This document shows, one piece after another, positions 1-5,326 of a DNA stretch of 5,326 bases (position 1 is the stretch's first letter; every line of letters starts with the position of its first letter). The stretch is from Sphingomonadaceae bacterium (GTDB lineage: Bacteria; Pseudomonadota; Alphaproteobacteria; Sphingomonadales; Sphingomonadaceae). The stretch covers positions 1 through 5,326 of the forward strand of contig JAFARM010000134.1 of assembly GCA_019245455.1 (NCBI GenBank), read 5' to 3'. The translations under genes and the position numbers were made by a program. The notes under the pieces were generated by a model. That model searched no databases, was not told the origin of the DNA, and saw nothing but the letters and a program-made list of their open reading frames with translations.

Positions 1-2461
1 CCTTCGAGCCCCAGCCGTGAAACTCGATCGTCCCCATCTGCACGCAGTTGAGCAGACCCTCGGGCGAGTCGACGTAGAGATAGGCCTCGGTGTGGCCATC
101 GCTCTCGGCGATGTCGACGTGGTGGACCGCGTCGGAGAATATCCCGCTGTCGTGCTTCTGGAAGAAGCACGTCTTGGCCCGGCCCTGCGGACAGCGGACG
201 AGGCTGATCGGGCGGTCGCCGGTCGTTTCCAGCATTACGTCGGCGACGGTCGCGTAATAATCGACGAGCGCGCCCTTGGTCAGGCCGAGCTCGGGGAAGA
301 CGAGGCGGTCGGGACTGGTGACGCGGATGCCGTGGCGGTCGGGGGTCAGGGGTGCCTTCTTCTCCTGTCCCTTCTTGTCATCCCGGCGAAAGTCGGGACC
401 CATCTCCTCAAGCGTCCGGAGATGGGTCCCCGCTTTCGCGGGGATGACCGGGGGAGTTTTCGCGCCTGCACCCGCGCTCGCACCCTCATGTGACGAAGTC
501 GCCACCTCCGCCACCACGTCCGCCGCCACCTTGTCCTCGCGCAGGCCGAGAAAGCTTGCGTGCCGCACCGATCCGTCGGCGGTGAACTCGGCGAAGGCGA
601 CCTCCGCCACCAGCTCGGGCCGGACGAACGTCGCTCCGCGCCGCGCCGCCGCATCGAGCTTGCCGGCGAACGGTGAGCGATCGACCTTCAGCGCCGCCAG
701 CTTCGCGCTCAGCGTCTCGAGCGTGCGGTCGTCGAAGCCGGTGCCGACGCGCCCGACGTAGCGCAGCCCGCCCGCCTCCTGCACCCCCAGCAGCAGCGAG
801 GCGAAGCCGCGGCCCTTGTCCGACTTCGACCAGCCGCCGATGACGAACTCTTGGGCGAGCGTGCACTTGGCCTTGAGCCAGCCGCCCGACCGGCCGGGGC
901 GCGAGCGGCCGTCGGCGCGCTTGCTGACGACCCCCTCATACCCCTCGGCGCAGAGGGCGGCGAACATCGCCTCGCCGCCGCCACGGACGTGCTCGGAATA
1001 GTGGAGCGGCGGCGACGCGCCGTCGAGCAGCCGGGCCAGCCGCGCCTTGCGCTCGGTAAGCGGCAGGTCGGCCAGGTTTTCGCCGTCCAACTCGAGCAGG
1101 TCGAAGACGAAATACCGGAGCGCGCCCCCGCCCTTCAGCGTCGCCTGAAGCGCCGAGAAATTCGGCTTGCCCGCGGCGTCGAGCGCGACAATCTCGCCGT
1201 CGAGCAGGGCGCTCGCGCACGGCAGCGCGGCGCAGGCGGCGGGGACGCTCCCGAACTTCGCCGTCCAGTCGAGCCCGCTGCGGCTGTAGGCGACCGCCCG
1301 GCCCCCGCCGACGGCGACCAGCGCGCGGTAGCCGTCGTACTTGGTCTCGTGCAGCCAGTCGCTCCCCGTCGGCGGCCGGTCGACGAGGGTGGCGAGCTGG
1401 GGGGAGCGGAAGGGGGGTGGCGTGCTCTCCTCCCGCTTGCGGGAGGGGTTGGGGGTAGGCGGGTGAACCTTCCGCCGCGGCTTCTGATTGTCATCCCCGC
1501 GGAAGCGGGGACCCATCTCCTCAGGCGACGGGAGATGGGTCCCCGCGTTCGCGGGGATGACAGGCTGAGGGTTTGGAGGCCCAGCCCCCGCGCGCGCCGA
1601 CGCTTTTCGGCGACCGCCCACCCCCGGCCCCTCCCGTTCCGGGAGGGGAGTCGCTTCCGTGCCCGCCGGCGCTTTGCGACCGCGGCCGCTACCCGACGCT
1701 TTCGAGTGGCCCGCAGGCTTCTGCTTCGCGAGCGTCGCCTCCCCCGCCGCGATCGCCGCCATGCTCCGCCCGCTGGCGATGCTCGCGTCGAAGTCGAGGT
1801 CCACCCCGGTCGCAAACTCGTCGGCGATTTTGCCGAGCAGCCAGTTCTCCGCCTTGCCCCCCTCGGGCTTCAGGCGGATCAGCACCCACTTCCCCTTCAT
1901 CCGCTCGCCGGTCAGCGTGAAGTGGAGCTTGCCCTTGCGCATCCCCTCGCGCGGGTCGGCCTCGTTGGTCCACGTGCCCCTGTCCCACAGCATGACCGTG
2001 CCGCCGCCATACTCGCCCTTGGGAATCGTGCCCTCGAAGCTGGCGTAGTCGAGTGGATGGTCCTCGGTGCGCACGGCCAGCCGCTTGACCGCGGGGTCGG
2101 TCGACGGCGGCTTGGTCACCGCCCACGACAGGAGCACGCCGTCGAGCTCGAGGCGGAAGTCCCAGTGCAGGCGCGTGGCGGCGTGCTTCTGGACGATGAA
2201 GCTGTTGCCGGCGGGTGTTGCCGTGCCGCCGGCGGGTTCGGCGGTGCGGGAGAAATCGCGCTTGGCGGCATAGGTGGCGAGCTTGTCCTTCGCCTGCGGG
2301 GCTGCCGCCCCCTCGCCCGCCTTCGCGGGAGAGGGAGGGGCCCGCTCGCCTCTTCGGCGAGTGGGAGGGAGAGGGCTCTTCGCGCTGGCGTCGGGTCCAC
2401 CCTCTCCCGCCGCGCTGGCGCGCGAGTCGCCTCTCCCGCCGGCGGGAGAGGAGGCCTTCAC
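1..2461 (-). CDS. ligD: Multidomain ATP-dependent DNA ligase LigD (PE-LIG-POL), 3' end missing
   Basis: LigD is the end-processing and sealing enzyme of bacterial non-homologous end joining; it works with Ku. The frame is open from a GTG at 2461 to the left edge (820 codons visible). The PE domain starts near residue 61 (LATYAAKRDF). It has His93, His99, Asp101, Arg103 (KHAATRLHWDFRLE), His135 and Tyr139 (EDHPLDYASFEGTIPKGEYGGG), all exactly 51 residues later than the known P. aeruginosa PE residues. LIG has the nucleotidyl lysine Lys374 (ETKYDGYR), Glu423 (DGEIVALD), EGVVSK at 509-514 and WLKAK ending at Lys532, followed by an OB fold (EFVIGGWSKSDKGRGF). POL begins after residue 700 (HGIRVTSPDRL, FFQKH, VQMGTIEFHGWGS); its catalytic aspartates lie outside the window. 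The GTG overlaps the ku stop (GTGA), which suggests translational coupling. No ATG, GTG or TTG codon lies in frame between codon 1 and Val109, so the start must be here or further upstream. The linkers contain palindromic repeats, listed separately. Confidence 0.96.
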   Translation of the reverse strand, partial: MKASSPAGGRGDSRASAAGEGGPDASAKSPLPPTRRRGERAPPSPAKAGEGAAAPQAKDKLATYAAKRDFSRTAEPAGGTATPAGNSFIVQKHAATRLHWDFRLELDGVLLSWAVTKPPSTDPAVKRLAVRTEDHPLDYASFEGTIPKGEYGGGTVMLWDRGTWTNEADPREGMRKGKLHFTLTGERMKGKWVLIRLKPEGGKAENWLLGKIADEFATGVDLDFDASIASGRSMAAIAAGEATLAKQKPAGHSKASGSGRGRKAPAGTEATPLPEREGPGVGGRRKASARAGAGPPNPQPVIPANAGTHLPSPEEMGPRFRGDDNQKPRRKVHPPTPNPSRKREESTPPPFRSPQLATLVDRPPTGSDWLHETKYDGYRALVAVGGGRAVAYSRSGLDWTAKFGSVPAACAALPCASALLDGEIVALDAAGKPNFSALQATLKGGGALRYFVFDLLELDGENLADLPLTERKARLARLLDGASPPLHYSEHVRGGGEAMFAALCAEGYEGVVSKRADGRSRPGRSGGWLKAKCTLAQEFVIGGWSKSDKGRGFASLLLGVQEAGGLRYVGRVGTGFDDRTLETLSAKLAALKVDRSPFAGKLDAAARRGATFVRPELVAEVAFAEFTADGSVRHASFLGLREDKVAADVVAEVATSSHEGASAGAGAKTPPVIPAKAGTHLRTLEEMGPDFRRDDKKGQEKKAPLTPDRHGIRVTSPDRLVFPELGLTKGALVDYYATVADVMLETTGDRPISLVRCPQGRAKTCFFQKHDSGIFSDAVHHVDIAESDGHTEAYLYVDSPEGLLNCVQMGTIEFHGWGSK
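377..448 (-). repeat. 72-bp palindromic element, copy 1, in the LIG-POL linker of ligD
   Basis: The left arm 377-407 and right arm 418-448 are reverse complements at 28 of 31 positions, with a 10-base loop at 408-417. Each arm also contains a smaller hairpin (CCCCGC-TTTC-GCGGGG type). On the ligD strand the element is exactly 24 codons, residues 672-695, reading VIPAKAGTHL...EEMGPDFRRDD. It lies between the end of the OB fold (about residue 655) and the start of POL (about residue 705). By hand count it matches the other copy at about 64 of 72 positions. It resembles the dispersed GC-rich intergenic palindromes common in sphingomonads; that family link is from memory, not from a search. Confidence 0.9.
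1427..1464 (+). repeat. CTCCCGC hairpin repeat with G-rich tail, left copy
   Basis: The hairpin is CCTCCCGC (1429-1436), a TT loop, then GCGGGAGG (1439-1446), followed by the tail GGTTGGGGGTAGGCGGG. A related copy in the opposite orientation is at 1613-1650, so the pair faces inward around the 72-bp palindrome. It lies within ligD, in the PE-LIG linker, and is translated. It looks like a REP-type dispersed element that is normally found between genes. Confidence 0.75.
1490..1561 (-). repeat. 72-bp palindromic element, copy 2, in the PE-LIG linker of ligD
   Basis: Arms 1490-1520 and 1531-1561 are reverse complements at 29 of 31 positions, with a 10-base loop at 1521-1530. The geometry is identical to the copy at 377-448. 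On the ligD strand it is exactly 24 codons, residues 301-324, reading VIPANAGTHL...EEMGPRFRGDD, in the same phase as the other copy. One other phase on this strand is also free of stops; the third contains a TGA. Confidence 0.92.
1613..1650 (-). repeat. CTCCCG hairpin repeat with G-rich tail, right copy (inverted)
   Basis: CCCCTCCCG (1628-1636), a TTC loop and CGGGAGGGG (1640-1648) form a perfect 9-bp stem. Read on the minus strand, the hairpin is followed by the tail CCGGGGGTGGGCGG, which corresponds to the tail of the copy at 1427-1464. The two copies face each other across about 150 bases that include the 72-bp palindrome, an arrangement like REP doublets (REPINs). It is translated as part of the ligD PE-LIG linker (PLPEREGPGVGG). 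Confidence 0.75.
2311..2451 (-). repeat. Cluster of CCTCTCCCGC palindromes forming the ligD N-terminal extension
   Basis: The cluster holds several inverted repeats. Positions 2430-2451 are a perfect 22-bp palindrome (CCTCTCCCGCC followed by its reverse complement). CCTCTCCCGCC also occurs at 2401-2411 as a direct repeat. A 10-bp stem with one mismatch pairs 2311-2320 with 2325-2334. CTCGCC (2345-2350) pairs with GGCGAG (2356-2361). On the ligD strand this codes for about residues 4-51, rich in Pro, Gly, Ala, Ser and Arg (SPAGGRGDS, PLPPTRRRGE, PPSPAKAGEG). The length accounts for nearly all of the 51-residue shift of the PE active site relative to P. aeruginosa LigD. Confidence 0.8.
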
Positions 2462-3381
2462 GCCCGCCGCGCCGGCGCGCTCTTGGCCGCAGGTGCCGCC
2501 TTCGCCGCCGGCTTGGCGGGCGCCGCCTTCGCAAGCGCCTTCGCCGCCGTCTTCCGCGGGCGCGGCGTCACCTCGGGCGGCGCGGGGGCCGGCGTCCCGC
2601 CGCCCTTCTCGATCGACGCCTTCAGCGCGGCCATCAGGTCGATGACGTTCGACGCCTTGGGCGCGGGCGCATTGTCCTCCACCTCCACCGGCTTCTTGCC
2701 GCGCTTGGCGTCGATCAGGGCGCGCAGCGCGTCCTCGTAGCGGTCGTGGAACTTGCCCGGCTCGAACTTCGCCGTCCGCTTGTCGATCAGCGCGGTGGCC
2801 AGCTCCATCAGCTCGGGCTGCGCCCCGCCTTCGGGGATCGAGCGGAAGAAGCCGCTCGCCTTGTTGACCTCGTCCTCGTAGCGCAGCGTCTCCAGCACCA
2901 TGCCGCGCCCGCACGGCTTCAGGCTGACGAGATATTCGTGGCCGCGCATCGCGAGCTGGCCGAGCCCGACCTTCTTCGCGGCTTTGAGCGCGTCGCGGAT
3001 GACGCAGAACGCCTCCTCCGCCAGCTCGTCCTTCGGCACGACGAAATAGGGCTTCTCGAAATAGATCGGGTCGATCTCGCCGGCGTCGACGAACTGGGTC
3101 AGCTCGAGCGTCTTCTTCGACTCGAGCTTGACCCCCTCGATCTCCTCGTCGGTCAGCGTGACGTACTTGCCCTTCTCGACCTCATAGCCCTTGACGATAT
3201 CGTCGGGCTCGACCGGGCCGATGCCGGGTACCGTCTTCTCGTACTTGATGCGCTTGCCCGTCGGCTCGTGGATCTGGTTGAGCGCGATCGTCCCCGCCGA
3301 GCGCGTCGCGGAGTAGAGTTCGACCGGGATCGAGACCAGTGCCAGGCGCAGCTGTCCCGACCAATAGGCGCGTGCCGGCAT
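2458..3381 (-). CDS. ku: Non-homologous end joining protein Ku
   Basis: Bacterial Ku forms a homodimeric ring on double-strand DNA ends, protects them and recruits LigD. The 307-residue product starts with MPARAYWSGQLRLALVSIPVELYSAT, here split as MPARAYWSGQLRLAL and VSIPVELYSAT, the typical Ku opening. The core continues with KRIKYEKTVPG, IVKGYEVEKGKYV, YFEKPYFVVP and VLETLRYEDEV and ends near a conserved SNVIDLMAALKASI (244-257). Residues 258-307 are a low-complexity Ala/Lys/Pro tail ending PARRA, like the basic DNA-binding tails of many Ku proteins. The ATG at 3381 has AGGGA (3389-3393) 7 bases upstream, a good Shine-Dalgarno site. The TGA overlaps the ligD GTG start by GTGA, so the two form an operon. 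A candidate EcfG promoter lies just upstream. Confidence 0.97.
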   Translation of the reverse strand: MPARAYWSGQLRLALVSIPVELYSATRSAGTIALNQIHEPTGKRIKYEKTVPGIGPVEPDDIVKGYEVEKGKYVTLTDEEIEGVKLESKKTLELTQFVDAGEIDPIYFEKPYFVVPKDELAEEAFCVIRDALKAAKKVGLGQLAMRGHEYLVSLKPCGRGMVLETLRYEDEVNKASGFFRSIPEGGAQPELMELATALIDKRTAKFEPGKFHDRYEDALRALIDAKRGKKPVEVEDNAPAPKASNVIDLMAALKASIEKGGGTPAPAPPEVTPRPRKTAAKALAKAAPAKPAAKAAPAAKSAPARRA

Positions 3382-3399
3382 CGGCGTGTCCCTGCAGGT

Positions 3400-3430
3400 G
3401 GCACTCCGTCAACTTTTCGTGACGGCACTC
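3400..3430. promoter_or_regulatory. Repeat structure in the divergent promoter region (possible operator)
   Basis: GGCACTC occurs as a direct repeat at 3400-3406 and 3424-3430. Between them CCGTCA (3406-3411) and TGACGG (3420-3425) form a 6-bp inverted repeat with an 8-base spacer. The structure overlaps the candidate EcfG -10 box and spacer, so a bound protein could block or modulate ku transcription. No known regulator site (for example LexA) is recognised, and the repeats are short enough to be chance. Confidence 0.3.
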
Positions 3431-3435
3431 GTTCC
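3411..3435 (-). promoter_or_regulatory. Candidate EcfG (general stress sigma factor) promoter for ku-ligD
   Basis: On the minus strand the sequence reads GGAAC (3435-3431), 17 bases, then GTT (3413-3411). The alphaproteobacterial EcfG/RpoE2/SigT consensus is GGAAC-N16/17-CGTT; here the base before GTT is A instead of C. Transcription would begin near 3404, giving an untranslated leader of about 23 bases that includes the ku Shine-Dalgarno site. Position and spacing both fit. No good housekeeping -35/-10 pair was seen on this strand: TTGACG at 3412-3407 has no convincing -10. Confidence 0.6.
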
Positions 3436-3483
3436 GCCGTCGATTCGGGGGGCGTGAACGGCTCCGGTGCGTTAGGCAAGGGC

Positions 3484-4314
3484 ATGAAGCGCATCTGGCT
3501 CGTCCTCAACACCAAGAGCGGCTCGACGTCGGCCGAGATCGTCCGCGACTTCGAGACGGCGTGTGCCGGTTACGACATCGTCGGGCGCACCGACTTCCGC
3601 GGCGATCCCCTGCCCGACGCGGCGGCGCTCGACGCAGCGGGGGCCGACACGCTCGTCGTCTTCGGTGGCGACGGCACGATCAACGCCGCGACGTGCAAGG
3701 TCGACGACTGGGGCGGCACGGCGCTGATCCTGCCCGGCGGGACGATGAACGGGCTGGCCAAGGCGCTGCACGGCGCGTTGACGTGGGACGCCATCCTGGA
3801 GCGCGCCGCGACCGCCCCCGCGCACCCAGTGCCGGTCGCCGTCTGCGGCGAGCACCGGGCGATGGTCGGCGTCATTATGGGTCCGGCGGCCGACTGGTTC
3901 CGGGCGCGCGAGGCGGTCCGCCACGGCGCGTGGAGCCGGCTCGGCCGGGCGCTGCGCTTCGCCGCGCGCAAGACCTTCGCCCGCACCATCCGCGTCGCCG
4001 GCGACGGGCCGCACGCCGGGCGGCACCGCGCCGTCATCGTCACGCCGCTGGCCGACGGGCTGGAGGTCGCCTCGGTCAGCACCGCGTCTTGGCTCGCCGC
4101 CGCCCGGCTCGGGATCGAGTGGCTGGTCGGCGACTGGCGGCAGGGGAGCGACGTCCACGTCAGCCACGCCCCCGAGGTGACGTGCACCTCGTCGCGCCCC
4201 GTCACCGTCCTGTTCGACGGCGAGCCCGCCAGCCTGCCGAGTCCGGTGACCGTCCGCGCCGGCACGACGCGCCTGCGCTTCATCGCCACGCGCGAGGCGG
4301 CGGAGGGGGCATGA
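3484..4314 (+). CDS. Diacylglycerol kinase catalytic-domain family protein
   Basis: A 276-residue protein of the DAGK_cat / sphingosine-kinase-like / YegS family, which phosphorylates lipid hydroxyl groups with ATP. It opens with the first beta strand and a Ser-rich loop, RIWLVLNTKSGS. It then has the nucleotide-binding VVFGGDGTINAA (GGDGT at 61-65) and LPGGTMNGLAKAL (84-95), the paired glycine motifs that define the family. The C-terminal half is beta-rich and ends VTVLFDGEPASL...LRFIATREAAEGA, as in the second domain of these kinases, where DGE is typical. No signal peptide or membrane segment is apparent. ATG 3484 directly precedes the first strand; an in-frame GTG at 3454 behind a G-run is an alternative. 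The Shine-Dalgarno site is weak (AGG at 3474-3476). Its TGA overlaps the next ATG (ATGA). The real substrate, lipid or otherwise, cannot be told from sequence. Confidence 0.88.
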   Translation: MKRIWLVLNTKSGSTSAEIVRDFETACAGYDIVGRTDFRGDPLPDAAALDAAGADTLVVFGGDGTINAATCKVDDWGGTALILPGGTMNGLAKALHGALTWDAILERAATAPAHPVPVAVCGEHRAMVGVIMGPAADWFRAREAVRHGAWSRLGRALRFAARKTFARTIRVAGDGPHAGRHRAVIVTPLADGLEVASVSTASWLAAARLGIEWLVGDWRQGSDVHVSHAPEVTCTSSRPVTVLFDGEPASLPSPVTVRAGTTRLRFIATREAAEGA

Positions 4315-5024
4315 CCGTCCGCCTGTTCCACGTCAGCGACCTGCACTTCGGCACCGAGGACCGCGGCGCGCTCGCCTGGTTCGCCGCCGCGGTCGCCGCC
4401 GAGGCGCCCGACGCCGTCGTCATGACCGGCGACCTGACGGCGAGCGCGCGCCGGCGCGAGTTCACCGCCGCCTGCCGCTACCTCGTCGGCCTGGGGGCGC
4501 CGGTGACGGTCGAGCTCGGCAACCACGATATGCCGATGTGGAACCTGTGGGAGCGTTTCACCGACCCCTACCGCCGCTTCACCAATCTCGAGCGGACGGT
4601 CGAGCGGCCGCTGGCGCTGCCCGGCGTCGCCGTCGTGCCGCTGCGGACCGCGACGCGCGCGCAGCTGCGGTCGAACTGGGCCGAGGGCGTGGTGCGGCGG
4701 CACCGGCTCGCCGAGACGGTCGCGGCGCTGGCGGCGGTGCCGGCCGCGACGATGCGCCTCGTCGCCTGCCACCATCCGCTCGGTGGCGAGGGCGTGCGTC
4801 ACGCGACCCGCGGCGGGCGCCGGGCGCTGGCGGCGCTGGCGGAGGCCGGGGTGACGGCGGTGCTCAGCGGCCATACCCACGAGCCGTTCGACATCGTCGT
4901 CGCCGGCGTGCGTCTGATCGGCGCGGGCACCCTGTCGGAGCGGACCCGCCGTTCGCGCCCGTCGTTCAACCGCCTGACGATCGCCGGGGCCGACCTGGCG
5001 GTTGAGGTGGCGACAATGGAGTGA
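4311..5024 (+). CDS. Calcineurin-like metallophosphoesterase (CpdA/class III PDE-like)
   Basis: A 237-residue protein with the full set of metallophosphoesterase motifs: DxH (Asp10, His12 in HVSDLHFG), GD (Gly40-Asp41 in VMTGDLTASARRREF), GNHD (70-73), a histidine pair in VACHHPL (154-155) and GHTH (187-190). These residues bind a two-metal centre that hydrolyses phosphomono- or diesters. Motif spacing and size fit the class III cyclic-nucleotide phosphodiesterase / CpdA-like group, but substrates in this fold vary widely (cAMP, UDP-sugars, phospholipids, nucleic acids). No signal peptide is seen, so it is probably cytoplasmic. The start is supported by a strong GGAGG Shine-Dalgarno site (within 4302-4309) and by the ATGA overlap with the kinase homologue. 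The pair suggests a kinase and a phosphatase or phosphodiesterase expressed together. Confidence 0.92.
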   Translation: MTVRLFHVSDLHFGTEDRGALAWFAAAVAAEAPDAVVMTGDLTASARRREFTAACRYLVGLGAPVTVELGNHDMPMWNLWERFTDPYRRFTNLERTVERPLALPGVAVVPLRTATRAQLRSNWAEGVVRRHRLAETVAALAAVPAATMRLVACHHPLGGEGVRHATRGGRRALAALAEAGVTAVLSGHTHEPFDIVVAGVRLIGAGTLSERTRRSRPSFNRLTIAGADLAVEVATME

Positions 5025-5029
5025 GTGGC

Positions 5030-5236
5030 GTGGCGGAGTTGAAGGCAGGCGACAAGGTCGAGTGGGACTCGAGCGGCGGCCACAGCAAGGGCAAGGTCGT
5101 CAAGAAGCTGACCAGCCCGACCCAGATCAAGGGCCACAAGGTCGCCGCGTCGAAGGACAACCCCGAGTATCTCGTCAAAAGCGACAAGGGCGGCGAGGCG
5201 GCGCACAAGCCGTCGGCGCTGAAGAAGGGCAAGTGA
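5030..5236 (+). CDS. Small Hva1_TUDOR / DUF2945-like protein
   Basis: A small basic protein of 68 residues from GTG 5030, or 71 from GTG 5021. It carries the family pattern: KAGDKVEWDSSGG, then GKVVKKLTSPTQIKGHKV, AASKDNPEYLVKSDKGG and AAHKPSALKKGK. The family is a single Tudor-like (SH3-type) barrel of unknown molecular role, frequent in proteobacteria and sometimes called hypervirulence-associated. GTG 5030 has GGAG (5018-5021) 8 bases upstream and gives the usual short N-terminus. GTG 5021 would instead overlap the phosphoesterase stop (GTGA), with a less favourable Shine-Dalgarno distance. The Lys/Gly-rich 3' end (AAGAAGGGC) also serves as the Shine-Dalgarno region of the next gene. Confidence 0.85.
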   Translation: MAELKAGDKVEWDSSGGHSKGKVVKKLTSPTQIKGHKVAASKDNPEYLVKSDKGGEAAHKPSALKKGK

Positions 5237-5326
5237 GCACGCCCGACCTGACGCCGCCTGCCGCCGTCGCGGCGGCGGCGAAGAAGGGGTTGGAACTGCG
5301 CGAGAAGTTCGGCCGCGGCGGCACCG
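5233..5326 (+). CDS. Start of a further gene (N-terminal 31 codons)
   Basis: GTG 5233 overlaps the previous stop (GTGA), is preceded by AAGAAGGGC, and stays open to the right edge. The peptide starts MSTPDLTPPAAVAAAAKK and continues GLELREKFGRGGT. The stretch 'PPxAVxxxAxxGLELRxKxGRGGT' recalls the N-terminus of small uncharacterised proteins found alone or fused to phage-related proteins, but that resemblance is from memory and the sequence here is too short for a firm family call. The tight overlap makes it the fourth gene of the plus-strand operon. Confidence 0.75.
   Translation, partial: MSTPDLTPPAAVAAAAKKGLELREKFGRGGT

Noticed and set aside
377..448. Rho-independent terminator
   Set aside because: The stem is strong but no T-run follows on either strand, and it sits inside an uninterrupted coding frame; the same holds for 1490-1561.
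377..1561. CRISPR-like array
   Set aside because: There are only two copies over 1 kb apart; each is an internal palindrome, with no regular spacers.
1..2461. ligD as a pseudogene broken by repeat insertions
   Set aside because: The frame stays open in one phase through all three repeat regions, and PE, LIG and visible POL motifs are all intact.
1689..2534. Minus-strand frame of 281 codons in a different phase from ligD
   Set aside because: Arg-rich shadow; the ligD phase carries the PE motifs over the same bases.
851..2740. A 629-codon open frame on the plus strand, opposite ligD and the 3' part of ku
   Set aside because: It is the antisense of ligD, whose full set of catalytic motifs is on the minus strand; the product is Arg/Ala/Gly-rich without recognisable domains. 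Long antisense frames are expected at this GC content.
2215..3483. In-frame upstream extension of the kinase-homologue gene (699 codons in all)
   Set aside because: The extension runs antisense through ku and is not protein-like; the family domain begins directly after ATG 3484.
3570..4880. A 436-codon minus-strand frame opposite the kinase homologue and phosphoesterase
   Set aside because: No domain signal, and both plus-strand genes have complete family motifs and proper start overlaps.

Overview
The window is very GC-rich, and nearly every base is coding or lies in a short promoter region. The gene content (a Ku / LigD end-joining pair beside a diacylglycerol-kinase-like gene, a calcineurin-like phosphoesterase and a small Tudor-like protein), the base composition, and the many GC-rich palindromic repeats of the 'GTCATCCCCGCGAAAGCGGGGACCC' and 'CTCCCGC-loop-GCGGGAG' kinds (each only partly quoted) suggest an alphaproteobacterium, most likely a sphingomonad. 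That assignment is an inference from style and gene families, not from a marker gene.

Layout. Positions 1-2461, minus strand: ligD, a multidomain ATP-dependent DNA ligase in the order phosphoesterase (PE) - ligase (LIG) - polymerase (POL). Its 3' end runs off the left edge inside POL. Positions 2458-3381, minus strand: ku, overlapping ligD by 4 bases (GTGA). Positions 3382-3483: a 102-base divergent promoter region. It contains a good match to an EcfG-type general-stress sigma factor promoter aimed at ku. Positions 3484-5326, plus strand: a tightly packed run of four genes. These are a diacylglycerol-kinase-family protein, a metallophosphoesterase (ATGA overlap), a small Hva1_TUDOR/DUF2945-like protein, and the first 31 codons of a further gene (GTGA overlap).

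Function. Ku binds double-strand DNA ends and recruits LigD, whose three activities trim 3' ends, fill or add nucleotides, and seal. Together they form the minimal bacterial non-homologous end-joining system. The candidate EcfG promoter would place this repair in the general stress response. The plus-strand genes look like a separate operon. Its kinase homologue and phosphoesterase may act on lipid or nucleotide phosphates, but no substrate can be read from the sequence.

Most notable observation. The ligD reading frame is interrupted, without any stop or frameshift, by repeat elements at three places: the N-terminal extension, the PE-LIG linker and the LIG-POL linker. Two are copies of one 72-base palindrome (31-base arm, 10-base loop, 31-base arm), which is exactly 24 codons. 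Both sit in the same phase and encode VIPAxAGTHL...EEMGPxFRxDD. The PE-LIG copy also lies between two oppositely oriented copies of a second hairpin repeat. The N-terminal extension is made of a third palindromic repeat cluster. The start codon must lie upstream of it, because there is no start codon between it and the PE domain. The gene therefore looks as if dispersed intergenic palindromes have been adopted as protein linkers, much like the palindromic elements known inside Rickettsia genes.
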